NCBI RefSeq assembly: GCF_015706575.1
Contig: NW_024037063.1
Coordinates: 11,718,927-11,782,926 of the forward strand
DNA length: 64,000 bases
Direction: 5' to 3'
Origin: Patiria miniata
Lineage: Eukaryota; Echinodermata; Asteroidea; Valvatida; Asterinidae
Position numbers and translations under genes: made by a program. Below the pieces are notes generated by a model. That model was not told where the DNA came from. It saw only the letters and a list, made by a program, of their open reading frames with translations, and did no database searches. This document shows, piece after piece, positions 12,126 to 24,200 of the stretch. How positions within the stretch are numbered: position 1 is the stretch's first letter; each line of letters begins with the position of its first letter.

Positions 12126-12225
12126 CTGTCTTTGGAATCCAGCGGCACTCACAGAAACACAATTATGCTTCTTCAAATCGCAGCCTTCTGGATATTTCTT
12201 TGGATGCCAGTTTCTTATTGTCAAG
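12126..12225 (+). CDS. Host gene exon with start codon and signal peptide
   Basis: A pyrimidine-rich stretch ending in TTTTCAG precedes 12126, so this looks like an internal exon that begins with about 39 bases of 5' UTR; an upstream non-coding exon is implied. The ATG at 12165 has A at -3. The 20 encoded residues (MLLQIAAFWIFLWMPVSYCQ) have the hydrophobic core of a secretory signal peptide, with cleavage likely near SYC/Q. The exon ends in phase 1 at a GTAATA donor. If the AG is fortuitous, transcription could instead start close by. Confidence 0.75.
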
Positions 12226-15200
12226 GTAATAAAGCAGTTCAGCGCACATCCCTGTTAGTTCCCTATACGCGGAAACTGTGACTAACACACCGTTAAAAGT
12301 GATTTACATCTTAAGATAGTACTACCCCAATTGAAATACTCATTGTTTTAAAAGTAAAGGATACATTTTGTAAGGGTCATGTCGCGTAAAAACTTCATTT
12401 TCAATAGTTTTATTATACTTCTTTCATGTAATAATACTAAGGATTTCTCAATAGCAACCTAGGCACGGAAGCTCAAATGCCAGACGAAACCTGTAGAGAG
12501 GAGTCATTGAACAAACACTACAGTTTTAGAGGTGGGAGGAAAAACCCCAGAGGAATATTCTGGGTAAAACCCCCAGAATAAGGTATCGGACTGTAAACTG
12601 AAACCAAATTCACAATGTAGTCCGGGAAGGACTCCAACCCGGGCCATAGCGGTGAAGGCGAGGAACGAATACCATTCGCCAACCCAACTTCATGTCTACG
12701 GCTTAAAATATCTTTGTGAATTTTTTAATTCGTCCTAATATAGGTTCTCCCGGCCAATTCCCGAAATGTTCGTTCACTTCTGAAAATCGGTCATTCGTTT
12801 TCGTCTGAATTTGAATGCACGTTTTGAATCCCCAATTTCAATTTAACGAACGTTCCATCGTTTTCCTTGTCCGTGCATTTGGTTTTGAGGAACAGACGGC
12901 CAATTAGGTTACCTTTGTAATCATTTACGCAAGCATACCTTTTGTAAATTGATTTCAGGTACTACTAATTTGATTGACAGGTAATGAAACAGAAACCCCT
13001 AATTGTATCTGGTGCCGAGGGCATTAACCTAAAAGTGAAATGGAATGGTGAAAGTTTGAAATCACCCGCTGAAAGCGAAAAAAGAAGTTTTGAACGAACT
13101 GAATGGTCATAAACAAAAGGTGCTGCTCAATTGATTGAACTGAAATGGAATCGAATGTTCTGGTTTCGAAAATGAAACGCGTGTTCAGAGCGATTCTCAA
13201 ATTCTGTAGAAAATGAATGACCAATTTTCAGAAGTGAATGCACATTTTAGGAAATTGGCCGGAAAAACCTTTTATTATTTAAGGCCCTACAATAAAAGCG
13301 ACAAAATGGTGTCAAGGATTCAGTTTTAAAATGTGTACAAACATGTTGTATTGTACGGCCTAAAAAATAATATAATGATGATTTTTTTCTTGTAGGAGCT
13401 GGGGATCATGCTTTGTAGTGATATTGTTACTTTTTGATGACAAAAATTGGCCCGAATTGGCCTAACGTCTGGTTTGGTTACTTACTCCCCTAGTTCTTTT
13501 ATGCAAGAATTCTATTTTATTTTTTTTTTCAGTGGACCCTCGTAGCAGCCGCTAGATGATAAAATTCTCCACATTTTTCAAATATGGGCATATTTTTTTC
13601 AATGGGCCAATTAGGCCAAGCTTCCATGTAATCCTCACCCCTACTATACACCACAAGCCTGTAGACTCCCATTGGCCAGACCCTAGCCAGTCCGGAGTAA
13701 GAAGTGTTGAAAGACAGAAGCCAAAACGGGGGATCATGCCTTTGTGCAGTAATGGGAGATCTTAGTGGCCAACATCTAAGTGCCGCCGATCCCTTTGTGT
13801 CAACCCCTTTTATAAAGTATTTACACAAAATGACTCTTAACACTGTTCAAATTAAATGTAGCATGCAACACAACAGACATTCACGTTTATTTTGTTGTGG
13901 CAAATTTTAACTACAATAATGCTTTTCAGGCCATGTCGTCCAACAGTTTTTATTCGTGTCAATTCGTTTTTGTAGGGGACGTTCCAGGATTCAATTGCAG
14001 ATTTGATTCTTATACCTTTTGTGGATGGAATCAGTCAGAATTAGACAGTGGACTTGAATGGGACGCAACGTTAGTTTCCTATACGGAAACTGGGGGCACC
14101 GGTCCTGCTTTTCTAGCTCGAGTTCCAAGCCATGAAGGTTAGATTGTTGAATCCCCTCAACCACCAAAAATACAACATAAACAAGTAAAGAAGTAAATAA
14201 AACAAATTAATGATGATTAAATCGATGAAATAATGAAAATCTAAATCAAATCTCCTAATTGTTCGGCACAGCTCCTCTCCACATAACTTGCTTAAATGTT
14301 CGATGTTTGAGGGCTAGAGGCAAACGCCTGGCAATATATTAATGGTTTCAGGATCAAAAAGCCGACATCCTATTTACGGAAGAAACACACATCACAGAAG
14401 ATACAGCAAATGCTCATGATAAATGTGACTAGCAAAATGGGAAAGTTATCACTCATATGGTGACTCTTATAGTCGAGGTACCAGTATTTTAATTAAAGAT
14501 TCAGCTAACATTGAGGTAAAGATTTACATTGGGATTCTTTTGGAAAAATATGTTTAATTATGCAATCCATGAAGACAAATGCATCTCATTTATGAATAGT
14601 TATGCCCCTAACACTTGCAAAAAAAGAGTTCAATTCTTTAAAATAAGTGAAGAAGTGCACTTCTAAATAAATCCCCAATACCAATGAGTTAATTTTAGGA
14701 GGTGGTTTTAATTGCATACTTAAGCACATATGTGGTAAAGAGGGTGAGATTTAAGTACGAAAACAGCATACAATTTCATTGATAGATTTGTGTAAAAAGA
14801 AACATTTAACAGATGTATGGAGAAATCAACATCCAGATACTTACCACACACTTTTAGAAAAAAAGATCCCAGTATAAAAACACGGATTGATTACTTTCTT
14901 ATTTCAACCTCTCTTGTTGATGCAGTTACTTCGAGTGACATAAGACCAAGTATTAAACCGATCACCAAGAAATTTCAATCAAATAAGCTAGCAGCAAAGA
15001 CCGACGAGGGCCAGGCTATTGGAAATTCAACAGTTCCCTTCTTAACGATAAAACCTTTGTAGATAAAATGAAGTCATATTTAAAAGAGTTAACGAATAAC
15101 TTAGTAACGGAATTTGATGATCACTGATTCTGCTGGGAAATATGTAAATTAAAAATTTAAGATTATACCGTTTATTATTCAAAAAAAGAAGAAAAAGGTA

Positions 15201-18200
15201 GAAAATACAGTTAAACAATTGATAACAAGGCTGAAAAGCATGAAAGACTGTGAAGAAGTATCAGAAGAGCAAAACAAACTTCAAACAACTTTAGAGATAA
15301 TGTATGAGGAAGAAATAGCAGGACAAATGGTTCAGTTTTGAGAACAGTGGTACACAGAGTGTGAACGAAACAGTAAATACTTTTGAAAAGCGTAATGCAT
15401 TGAGAAAACCTATAACAGAATTAAAGAATGAAACTAATAAAATAATCAGAGATGAAGTTGGCATACTCAGTGAACAAAAACAATTCTACCAAAGTTTGTA
15501 CTCTTCAAACAGCGTAAACATGAATGAAGTAAATTAATACTTAGATAACACTCAGTTTGATTTTGTGTTAAATGAAGAACAGAAAGAAGAATGTGAAGGA
15601 GTTATTACCGAAGCTGAATATGAGAAAGCACTGCAAAGTTTGAAAAAGAACAAAAGTCCCGGAACAGACGGTTTAACAGTTGAATTTTACCTTGCATTCT
15701 GGAAGCAACTTAAAAACTTCTTTGTGAATTGAAAGGGAAAATACAACATTTGCAAACATTAAAAAATAAAACTACCAAATCATTTTGAAATACCTTGCTG
15801 GACTGTTAGTAAATGACAGTGTAAAGCATCCTGTAAAATCACGGCACCTGGTATACTGTCATTTTCAAGAAAAGTGGTATTTTTGTATCAATTTCCAACG
15901 CTGATCGGCCGATCAGCGTTTGAAAAAAACTGGCTTTTTTTCAAATAATGGCCCCAGTTGACCATCGCACTTGTTTGCAATTGAGTACATACCCATGAAC
16001 GGGTACAAGCCAGCTAGACTGGTTCCCTGACCTTACAATTCCCCAATATATGTAAGCTGCTCTGTTTCTTCTTGAATGGAGTCAGGGAACCAGACTACAG
16101 GAAAATGATTGTTTTTCTTGGTTTTTATAGCATTTTCGAACCCAAAACCTCAAAAAAGTCAGTATAACTATATTTGATATGTATTTCCAACTCCCCAATT
16201 CCATCCATTTCTGAAAATTACAGCAAAAGCAAATGATGTACATTCCCTTCAATAAATAGAAGTTACCAAGAAGGGGAACTTCCGTTATCCCAACGCCGTG
16301 CTATAATATCATTACTGTATTAAAAGGGTGAGCGAAACAATTTAAAAAATGGAGACCCATCAGCCTTCTAAACATTGACTACAAAATAGCTGCCAAAGCA
16401 TAAGCAAATCGACTGTCAGGCGTAATTGGAGATATCATTCAAGATGACGAGCTAGGCTACATCAAAGGAAGATTTATCGGAAATAGTATTAGGCTAATGA
16501 TGACGTTATTCATTTTAGCCAAGAAAGTAATAAAAATAATGCAATTCTCTTTTTAAATTACGAAAAGGCTTTCGACACTGTAGAATAGAGCTTCCTGATA
16601 AAAACACTAAAACAAGTTTAAGTTTGGAGATACCTCTATCAGTTGGATAAGATCAATGTATAAAAGCATTCAAAGTACAATTATTAATAATATCTATATG
16701 TCTGAATTTTTCACATTGAAACGTAGGCTTAGACAAGGTTGCCCTCTCTCAGCCTTGTTGTTCCTAATCGTAGCAGAAGTTCTCGCGCACAGAATAAGAG
16801 CAAATCATGAAATACACGGGGTACAATTACCAAATAAGACAAACCTTCGTGTCTCTATGTGCGCGGATGATACCACTCTTTTTCTGTCAGACTCTAAATC
16901 AATCACTATTGACGTTGTTAAAAAAATTGGAAAAAAAGCAGGTCCAAAACTGAACCTTGTTATTGGCGATATTATTCTGGACCAGAATCTCCAAGAAACT
17001 ATAAATTGGCAGCAAAGACCAATCAAAACACTAGGCGTTTACTTTGGAAAGAACATGCATGAATGCTATGAATTAATCTGGGAAGAAAAACTAACAAATT
17101 GCGCAAATTTAATCAACCAGTGGAAAAGACGCAACTTGACACTACCAGGAAAAGTAACCATTGTAAACAACTTGGCAATACCAATATTCAGCTTTCTAGC
17201 ATCAGTTATTCCAACCCCACCGAAATAAAAGACATAAAAGGAGGTCAGATTTTTTCTTTTCATCTGGCAAGGTAAAATAGATAAGATTTCAAGAAAAACT
17301 TATCCAGTATATTATCCATATATTATGAATTAAGTTATCCATACACCATTTCCTTGATGTTCAAAATGCAATTCGCGCTGCATACACAAGATCATCAATT
17401 GATGAAAATCCTTTGTCCTCTAATTCTCTTTGTCCAAGACGTCAGTGATCGATAGTGATTTAAGGTTTTGTTGTAAAGCGCCCTTGCACAACTGTTTTTG
17501 ACTTTCTTTCATTATTCCCGTCATGGGACCTTCGCCGGAATGACGGCGTGGCCGTTTTATGTAAATTAGACCGTTGGTGTAAATATTAATATTGTCGAAC
17601 AAAACGGCGGCTTCCTGATACCGGTACTGGCGCGTAGGTATCACTGAGTTGAATATTTAATAAGTAATGCTTGATCGATCAACACACTTCACAGTTGAAT
17701 TTCCACATGAAGCACGCATATTTAGAACTGTCGCGCAGTGCTTGTAGCGCGCGCGGCTGACCATCGCGATTGCTGATTGGTTTCCTGGGAAAGCCTAGGG
17801 AGTAAATGAAGGAAAAGTTATCCCGCTACTAGGAAATTCCAAAGACGAAATTGCGAGCAGGGACGCTGGTAGTCTGGTTCCCCCCCCCCCTAGAATATTT
17901 GGACTGGTAGCTAAGTTTATCTCCCATAAATCCAACCACTCGTCATCGTCGTGGGAGATGGACAACGGCTAAGTAGGGGATAGCTTAGTGGGATGAAGTA
18001 CGTTGGGGCTTGACCTCTTTAACCGCTACGGTAGCCGTGAAGGCCCACTCCGAACCCTTTAACAGTCGGCTAACGAGGCTCTGGTGAAGGCACGGGGCAG
18101 CAGCTGTGACAACGCTGATGAGGCACATGAGGTTCTAATCATAGCCCAACGGTCCATCAGACACAGCATGGGAGGCACTCTGATCATTCAGAAGTGGTCC

Positions 18201-21200
18201 CTCTCTACTGCGCTCCACGTCTCCCCAGTCCAAAGGAGGCGGAGTATGAAGGGGCACCACCCATACTAAACGATGAAAGTACACCAATGTAACACCAGGG
18301 TTAAAGTCCCTGCTTACCCCGGCCCTGCACAAGGAACCACATTACAACGCACTCCTCCTCGTCGTGATTCAATGACGTCTGACACCTTAAGCTCCACCGG
18401 GGACGGTGCCGGACCAACTGCGGGTTCTAAACCGTGACCAAAATCTCGACCAAAGATCCTGCCTCCGTGTCGCTACCTGGAATTTCCTCACACTGTCCAA
18501 GGTGGGATACCCGGAGGCTGTCTCCCGTGAACTGTCGCGCTACCGGATAAGCATCGCTGGCCTCACCGAAGCTCGCATCCCCGGAAGCGGTGGACGTTGT
18601 GTCGACCAGTATACGATGTTTCATTCAGGTAGTTTACGCTGCACGGAGGGAGTTGCCTTGCTCCTTAAACAACAAGGTTAGCCAATCCCTTGCTCAATGG
18701 ACTTCAGTCTCAAACCGGATCCTCCTCACAAAGCTCCGCCACAGACATGGTCACATTACCATCATCGTGGTCTATGCACCGACTGAGTTAGCCTCTGTTG
18801 CCGACAAGGATGGCTTTTATAACAACTGGAACCACTCATCCACTTTACTCCTCCCCACGACCAACTTCTAGTCATCGGAGACCTGAATGCTGTCTGCGGG
18901 AATGAGCGCACAGGCTACGAGAGTGTTGTTGGGAATTTCGGCTCCGGACAACCTAATGACAACTCGGCACGCTTTCTCAACATGTGTTCCCTTGCCAACC
19001 TGTGTATTGCTAGCTCCTTCTGTAACGATGGGATGCAATGCACTGGGAAAAGGACTGACAATGGGAGACCATATATTCTTTGCATTATTGTTAACTGAGA
19101 TTTAAACAAAGTGCTTATTGAAGTTCGTAGAAAATGAGTTCTGAGATACAATTATGCTTGCAACCATGCAGTGTTTGGAAAGGTATTATTAGATTATAAA
19201 TAACACACTCTAATAACACATCTTTGCTTAAAAAAAAGCTACAAACAATGTGTGAACAGAGATTGACTACTCTGTCACAAAATGATTATACGGGGATTAT
19301 TCTGCCCTTGGCGTGTATAATCACAGGTCAAGTTTTATGCCTGGTTTGCGAGTGCGTTCTACAGGATAACGATCCAGGGTTTTCTGTGTGTCTGGCACTT
19401 GTTGTTGCTCGTGAGTATGGTGAGTTGCGATCAGATACTTGCGATTCCTTCGATAGCGTTGGCCATCGCTCTGGACGATGTATGATCGTGGTTTGTCATG
19501 TTTTGCTACTACTGTGGCTAGCACCAGGCTGCATTGTCATTTCTCATGTGAACTGTGTCTCCACTTTGAAGGGGTTTGAGCGGTTTTGATTCTTTGTCGT
19601 TTTCTTGCTTCTGTACGCGTTGCTTGTGTTTTAGTGTTTTGATGAATCCGGCGCTTGTCTTCGGCTTGAGGAGTTTCTCAGAAGTTGGTAGTTGCGTTCG
19701 TGTACGGCGACCCATCAGGAGTTGTGCGGGGGAATGCAGACCATCGCGTGTTGTATTGCGATAATCTAGCAGAGCAAGATGGGGGTCCTGCCCATCTCTC
19801 TTGGATTTCTTGAGCAAGTTCTTTGCAATTTGAACTGCCTTTTTCAGCTTTCCCGCTTGACTGAGGATACTTTGGCGACACCGTATGGTCGACTCCGTAT
19901 GCCTTACTGAATGCCTTAAACTCTGCGGAGGCATATTGTGGTCCATTGTGCGATACTAATTCGCTGGTCATTCCGTGTATCGCGAAATTGTTGTTTACAG
20001 TACTTGATCACTGCTGAACTCTTTGTGCCGGTTAACTTGTTGATTTCAAAGAAACCCGAATAGAAGTCTACAATGATCAGATATTGAGATGAGTCGAACT
20101 CAAACGAGTCTGTTCCAACCTTGTGCCAAGGCCGGGCTGGTATGTCATGGCCTTTCATCGGTTCTTTTCTGTTCTGGTTCTGGTTAGTGAGACAGACTGA
20201 ACACCTGTCAACAGTCTCTGCAATCTGTGCTATCATTCCTTACCAAAACATCATGTATCTTGCGAGTCGTTTGGTCTTCTCCACACCTTGATGGCTTTGA
20301 TGAAGCTTGGTTAACATCTGCTTTCTCAAGCTTGCAGGTATGACAACTCGATTATTCTTGAGCACTAGCTCATCTTTGACTAGTAATTCATCTCGGCAAT
20401 CCCAAAATGGCTTTACACTGATATCAAATGTAGATTTGTTGCTGGGCCATCCATTCCGAATAACCTGCTTGAGTTTGGTTAGTGTCACATCTTTGGAAGT
20501 TTCATGTTTCAGTTCTTGTAGCCTTTCTTTGGACATTGGAAGACATGAAACCGTGTATACTGGGATGGGATTATCATCAGCTTCTGTATCAGGCAGATGA
20601 TTTCGGCTCAGTGCGTCTGCTACATACAGCTTTTTCCCCTTTGTGTACGTCAAGGTGAAACTGTATTTCTGCAGGTTGAGTAGCATCCTTTGCAGTCTTG
20701 GTGGAGTTGAGGCTAGCGGTTTCTTCATTATGGACTCTAGTGGTTTGTGATCATTGTCTACCTGAAATTCTCCCCCAAACAGGTACTGGTGAAACCGCTC
20801 ACAACCAAAAACCACTGCAGCTAGCTCTTTCTATTTGTGCGTATATGATTTGTGTTTCTGTAAACGCTTTTGAAGCGAATGCTACAGGGTGTCCATCTTG
20901 AACAGCACAGCTCCCACTCCTGTGCTTGATGCATCTACACTCACTGTTACTGGTCTGGTCACATCATATTACATGTACTGTAAGACTGGTGCATTTGTCA
21001 CAAGTCGTTGTAGTTCCGCAAAGCTTTTGTCATGCTCTGGGTGCCACTGCCACTCTGCATTTTTTTCTAGCAGCAGTCGAAGGGGTTGTGTTACAATGCT
21101 CAGCCCTGGAACAAATTTACAAAGGTAGTTCTCCATTCCAAGGAACTGAAGTAGCTCTTTCTTGTTTTGAGGCTTCTGCATTCCTTGTACTGCTTGTATT

Positions 21201-24200
21201 TTCTTCTCGTCAGGCGTCAAACCTGTTGCTGTGAGTGTGTGACCCAAGTTTTCTAACCAAAGAGGTTATGTAGCCAATGAAAACAGTAAGAAACGAAGTT
21301 GAATTTGAGTTAATGTGGTTTAGTCGGTTGGCTGTGACGCTCTCTGTCTGATTTCTAGATTCTACTGGGTTTTTATACAGTAAATGAACATTCCAATTTT
21401 ACAGCTATCTTACAGGTTTCTTGCCTTATTACGAATCGTTCACTAACTATTGAATATTAACAATACAGAATTGAAGGTGTTTGGTCAACTTGTATCTGGG
21501 GGCAGGGCTAGGCAAATTAATAGAACAATCGGATTTCCTTTTAAGTCCGTGGGCTGAATCACCGTGTTGCAGGAAAGTGGTCCTGTTCCTTGAAGGTCAA
21601 CGTATACAACTTATACAGTAAATATAAAACATGACATTTTATCATGGTGATATGTGCCCTCCCCTCGAAGCTTAAGTCTCCGGACTTAAAATGAAACGTT
21701 CGGAACTTTAAAATAAGACAACTTAGATATCAACGATAATACTTATACAAAACCTGAAGATGAGAAAAAGAAAAAGACAATCATTAAAATAAAATGTATC
21801 GAAAGGAGTACAAGAAAAATAAAATTGCATAACAAACAAGTAAATAAATGAGAATGAGTGTACAGGTAATGCAATCATGTCCATGGCCGGCATAAATTGT
21901 ATGAGGCAAGGAAAGGAAAGTGAGGCATACAATAAAAAATAATACGAACTACAGAGTACAAATGGAATAATTGTAAGTGTATGAAAACTTTACACTAAAT
22001 GATACATACTAGAAGCGGATAATAGCAATTTACAGTGAGAGAGCTAAATAATTAGGACATATGCCTATCGTCTGCGCTTATTCTTATATGCTTTGGACAG
22101 TTTGGTCTTACGGGTGTGAAAGTCTTGGAGTAACTCATCAGGAATATTGTCTTCGGGCTCCCAGGTTGTTTTGGTATATTCTTTCAACTTGACTTGATAA
22201 TGCCGCTTACCATCTATTATGGCAGAGCGTCTGAGACTGTGTACGATAAACCAATAGCCACGACCTTGGTCATATCAGTGTCTTGTGATTTAGTATCAGA
22301 GGGACGTTTGGGACTGCCCAAGACAACAGGTGGGGGTTGTGGCACGTGTTCGTTGGCAGATTGATTAGATTTAGAGTGGGGTGTATCACTGAAAGAGTCA
22401 CTGATAGTGTCACTGTCCTCAAATTGGTCTGTACCGACCTCACTGTGGATGTCTAAGCTATCAGGAATGTGCACTGGTCTGTCTTTAGGGTCATGGTATT
22501 GCTTCAGCCGATTCGCGTAGACTGGGGACAACATAAGTTTGTTATCACTACACCTCCGAAGTTTGTAGGTGAAGAAATCGCGAGCCTCACAGGTATAGTT
22601 CGGACCTGTGGCACATTTTTGGTGACAAGCCAACTTGAAGTTTGGCACAGTAAAGCCGTACTTTCTGCCCTTCTTGATAACCTGGGGTTTTTGATTTCTT
22701 ATCAAACTGTTCTTTGTATTTGACTTGGGCCGCCTTGATGTTGTCTTCTGCAATTTTGCGCGTGGTGTCAAAAGTTCTGCATGATACGCTCAAGCGTTCG
22801 ATTAATCTTTGCACTGGGCTGCGTTTGGGGTATCAATGTGGTATCGATGGGTAGGTGACAATCACGACCAAATAAAATCATGAATGGGCTGAGTTGAGTA
22901 GACTCAGCGGCCGGGATGCTTCGATACGCGAACATGACACTGGGAAGTAACACTACCCAGTTAGATTGATCTGGTTTGCAGTCAGCACGGAGGGTTTGCC
23001 AAATGAAACTGTTCATGCGCTCATACGTTGCATTCGTTTGTGGGTGACAGCTACTGGTCTGAACTTTGGTGATCTGAAAGATGTTGCACAGCTGCTTGAT
23101 AAGTTTGGACATGAACTGAGTGTCCCTGTCAGAAAGTAGGGAGGAGGGGGCCCCATATAGGCAGATTATTTCATTGTACAGTATTTTAGCTACTTCATCC
23201 GCCTCTTGTGTCTTGAGTGGGAAAGCTTCGCACCATTTTGAAAATGAATCGGCGATCAAAAGTACATATTTGTACCCTTCAGGTGATGTTTTCAGTGGGC
23301 CAAGTATGTCGATATGTAACCTGGAGAATACTTCACCAACCGGCAGTGGTTGGAGGGTTGCGCGCTGAGCATGGTGGTTAACCTTAACGCGTTGACAGGT
23401 TGTACATGACTCAACATAGGCTTCAATGTGTGAAAGCATTCGGTGCCAGAAATACTTCTGGCGAATACTGTTGTATATTGTATTATCAATACCCTGGTGT
23501 CCACCCAGGACAGAGTCATGATATGCAAGGAGAATGCCATTGTGTAAACAAGTAGGAACAACCAACTGTTTCATGTGTCTGTCAACTTGGTGGCCTTTAC
23601 CGCGTGGATAATAGTAATGGTACAATATACCATCTTGTATGACATAATCTTGAACTTCGGCGACTATGCGTCTAGCAGCGTTCCCATCGGATGGCAAACT
23701 ACCATTGGCAAAGTACTCAATGTACTGATTCAGGGAACTATCTCGTCGTCATATGGCGAGCTTGGATATCAACGGATTGATCTGTCAAACTGTCAGGGTT
23801 ATCGATAGAACAGACTTTTTCTTTATCCGTGGCATAAGTCAATTGGTACTCGTACGTTTTACCCAGCGTTACCGAGTGACTGTTTTCCTGAGGCTGATGC
23901 ACAGTCTCAACTGGAATTGGGTTCTCATTCGGGGCTTGAACTTGAGAGGCGTTGTTGTCATACTGTCTACGTGAAAGGGCATCAGCATTACCATGGAAAG
24001 TGCCAGACCTATGAACAATATCAAAATCATACACTTGAAGTAATTTTAGATCATCTTCCCAATCGACCTACAACATTGCGTATAGATCTGAGCCATTGCA
24101 GAGAAACGTGATCTGTGTGGACCCAAAACTTTCTGTTAGCTAGATACACCCGGTAAAACTGAATTCGTTGTACAACAGCTAGACCTTCTCTTTCGGTTAT

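Larger units (their letters stand above)
14280..17420 (+). pseudogene. Decayed L1/Tx1-type non-LTR retrotransposon (element E)
   Basis: Endonuclease remnants at about 14290-14720 include ADILFTEETHI and NSYAPN. Reverse transcriptase begins near 15550 with KNKSPGTDGLTVEFY, typical of L1/Tx1 elements. It continues near 16340 with WRPISLLNIDYKIAAKA and LGYIKGRFIGNSIRL. The best-preserved part, at 16656-17228, has LRQGCPLSALLF, the active-site motif CADDTTLFL, and GKVTIVNNLAIPIFSF. Many stops and frameshifts, plus foreign sequence around 15760-16330, show it is long dead. It lies in the third host intron. Confidence 0.8.

Noticed and set aside
19224..19764. Plus-strand frames of 121 and 62 residues
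   Set aside because: Antisense of the element A integrase C-terminus.
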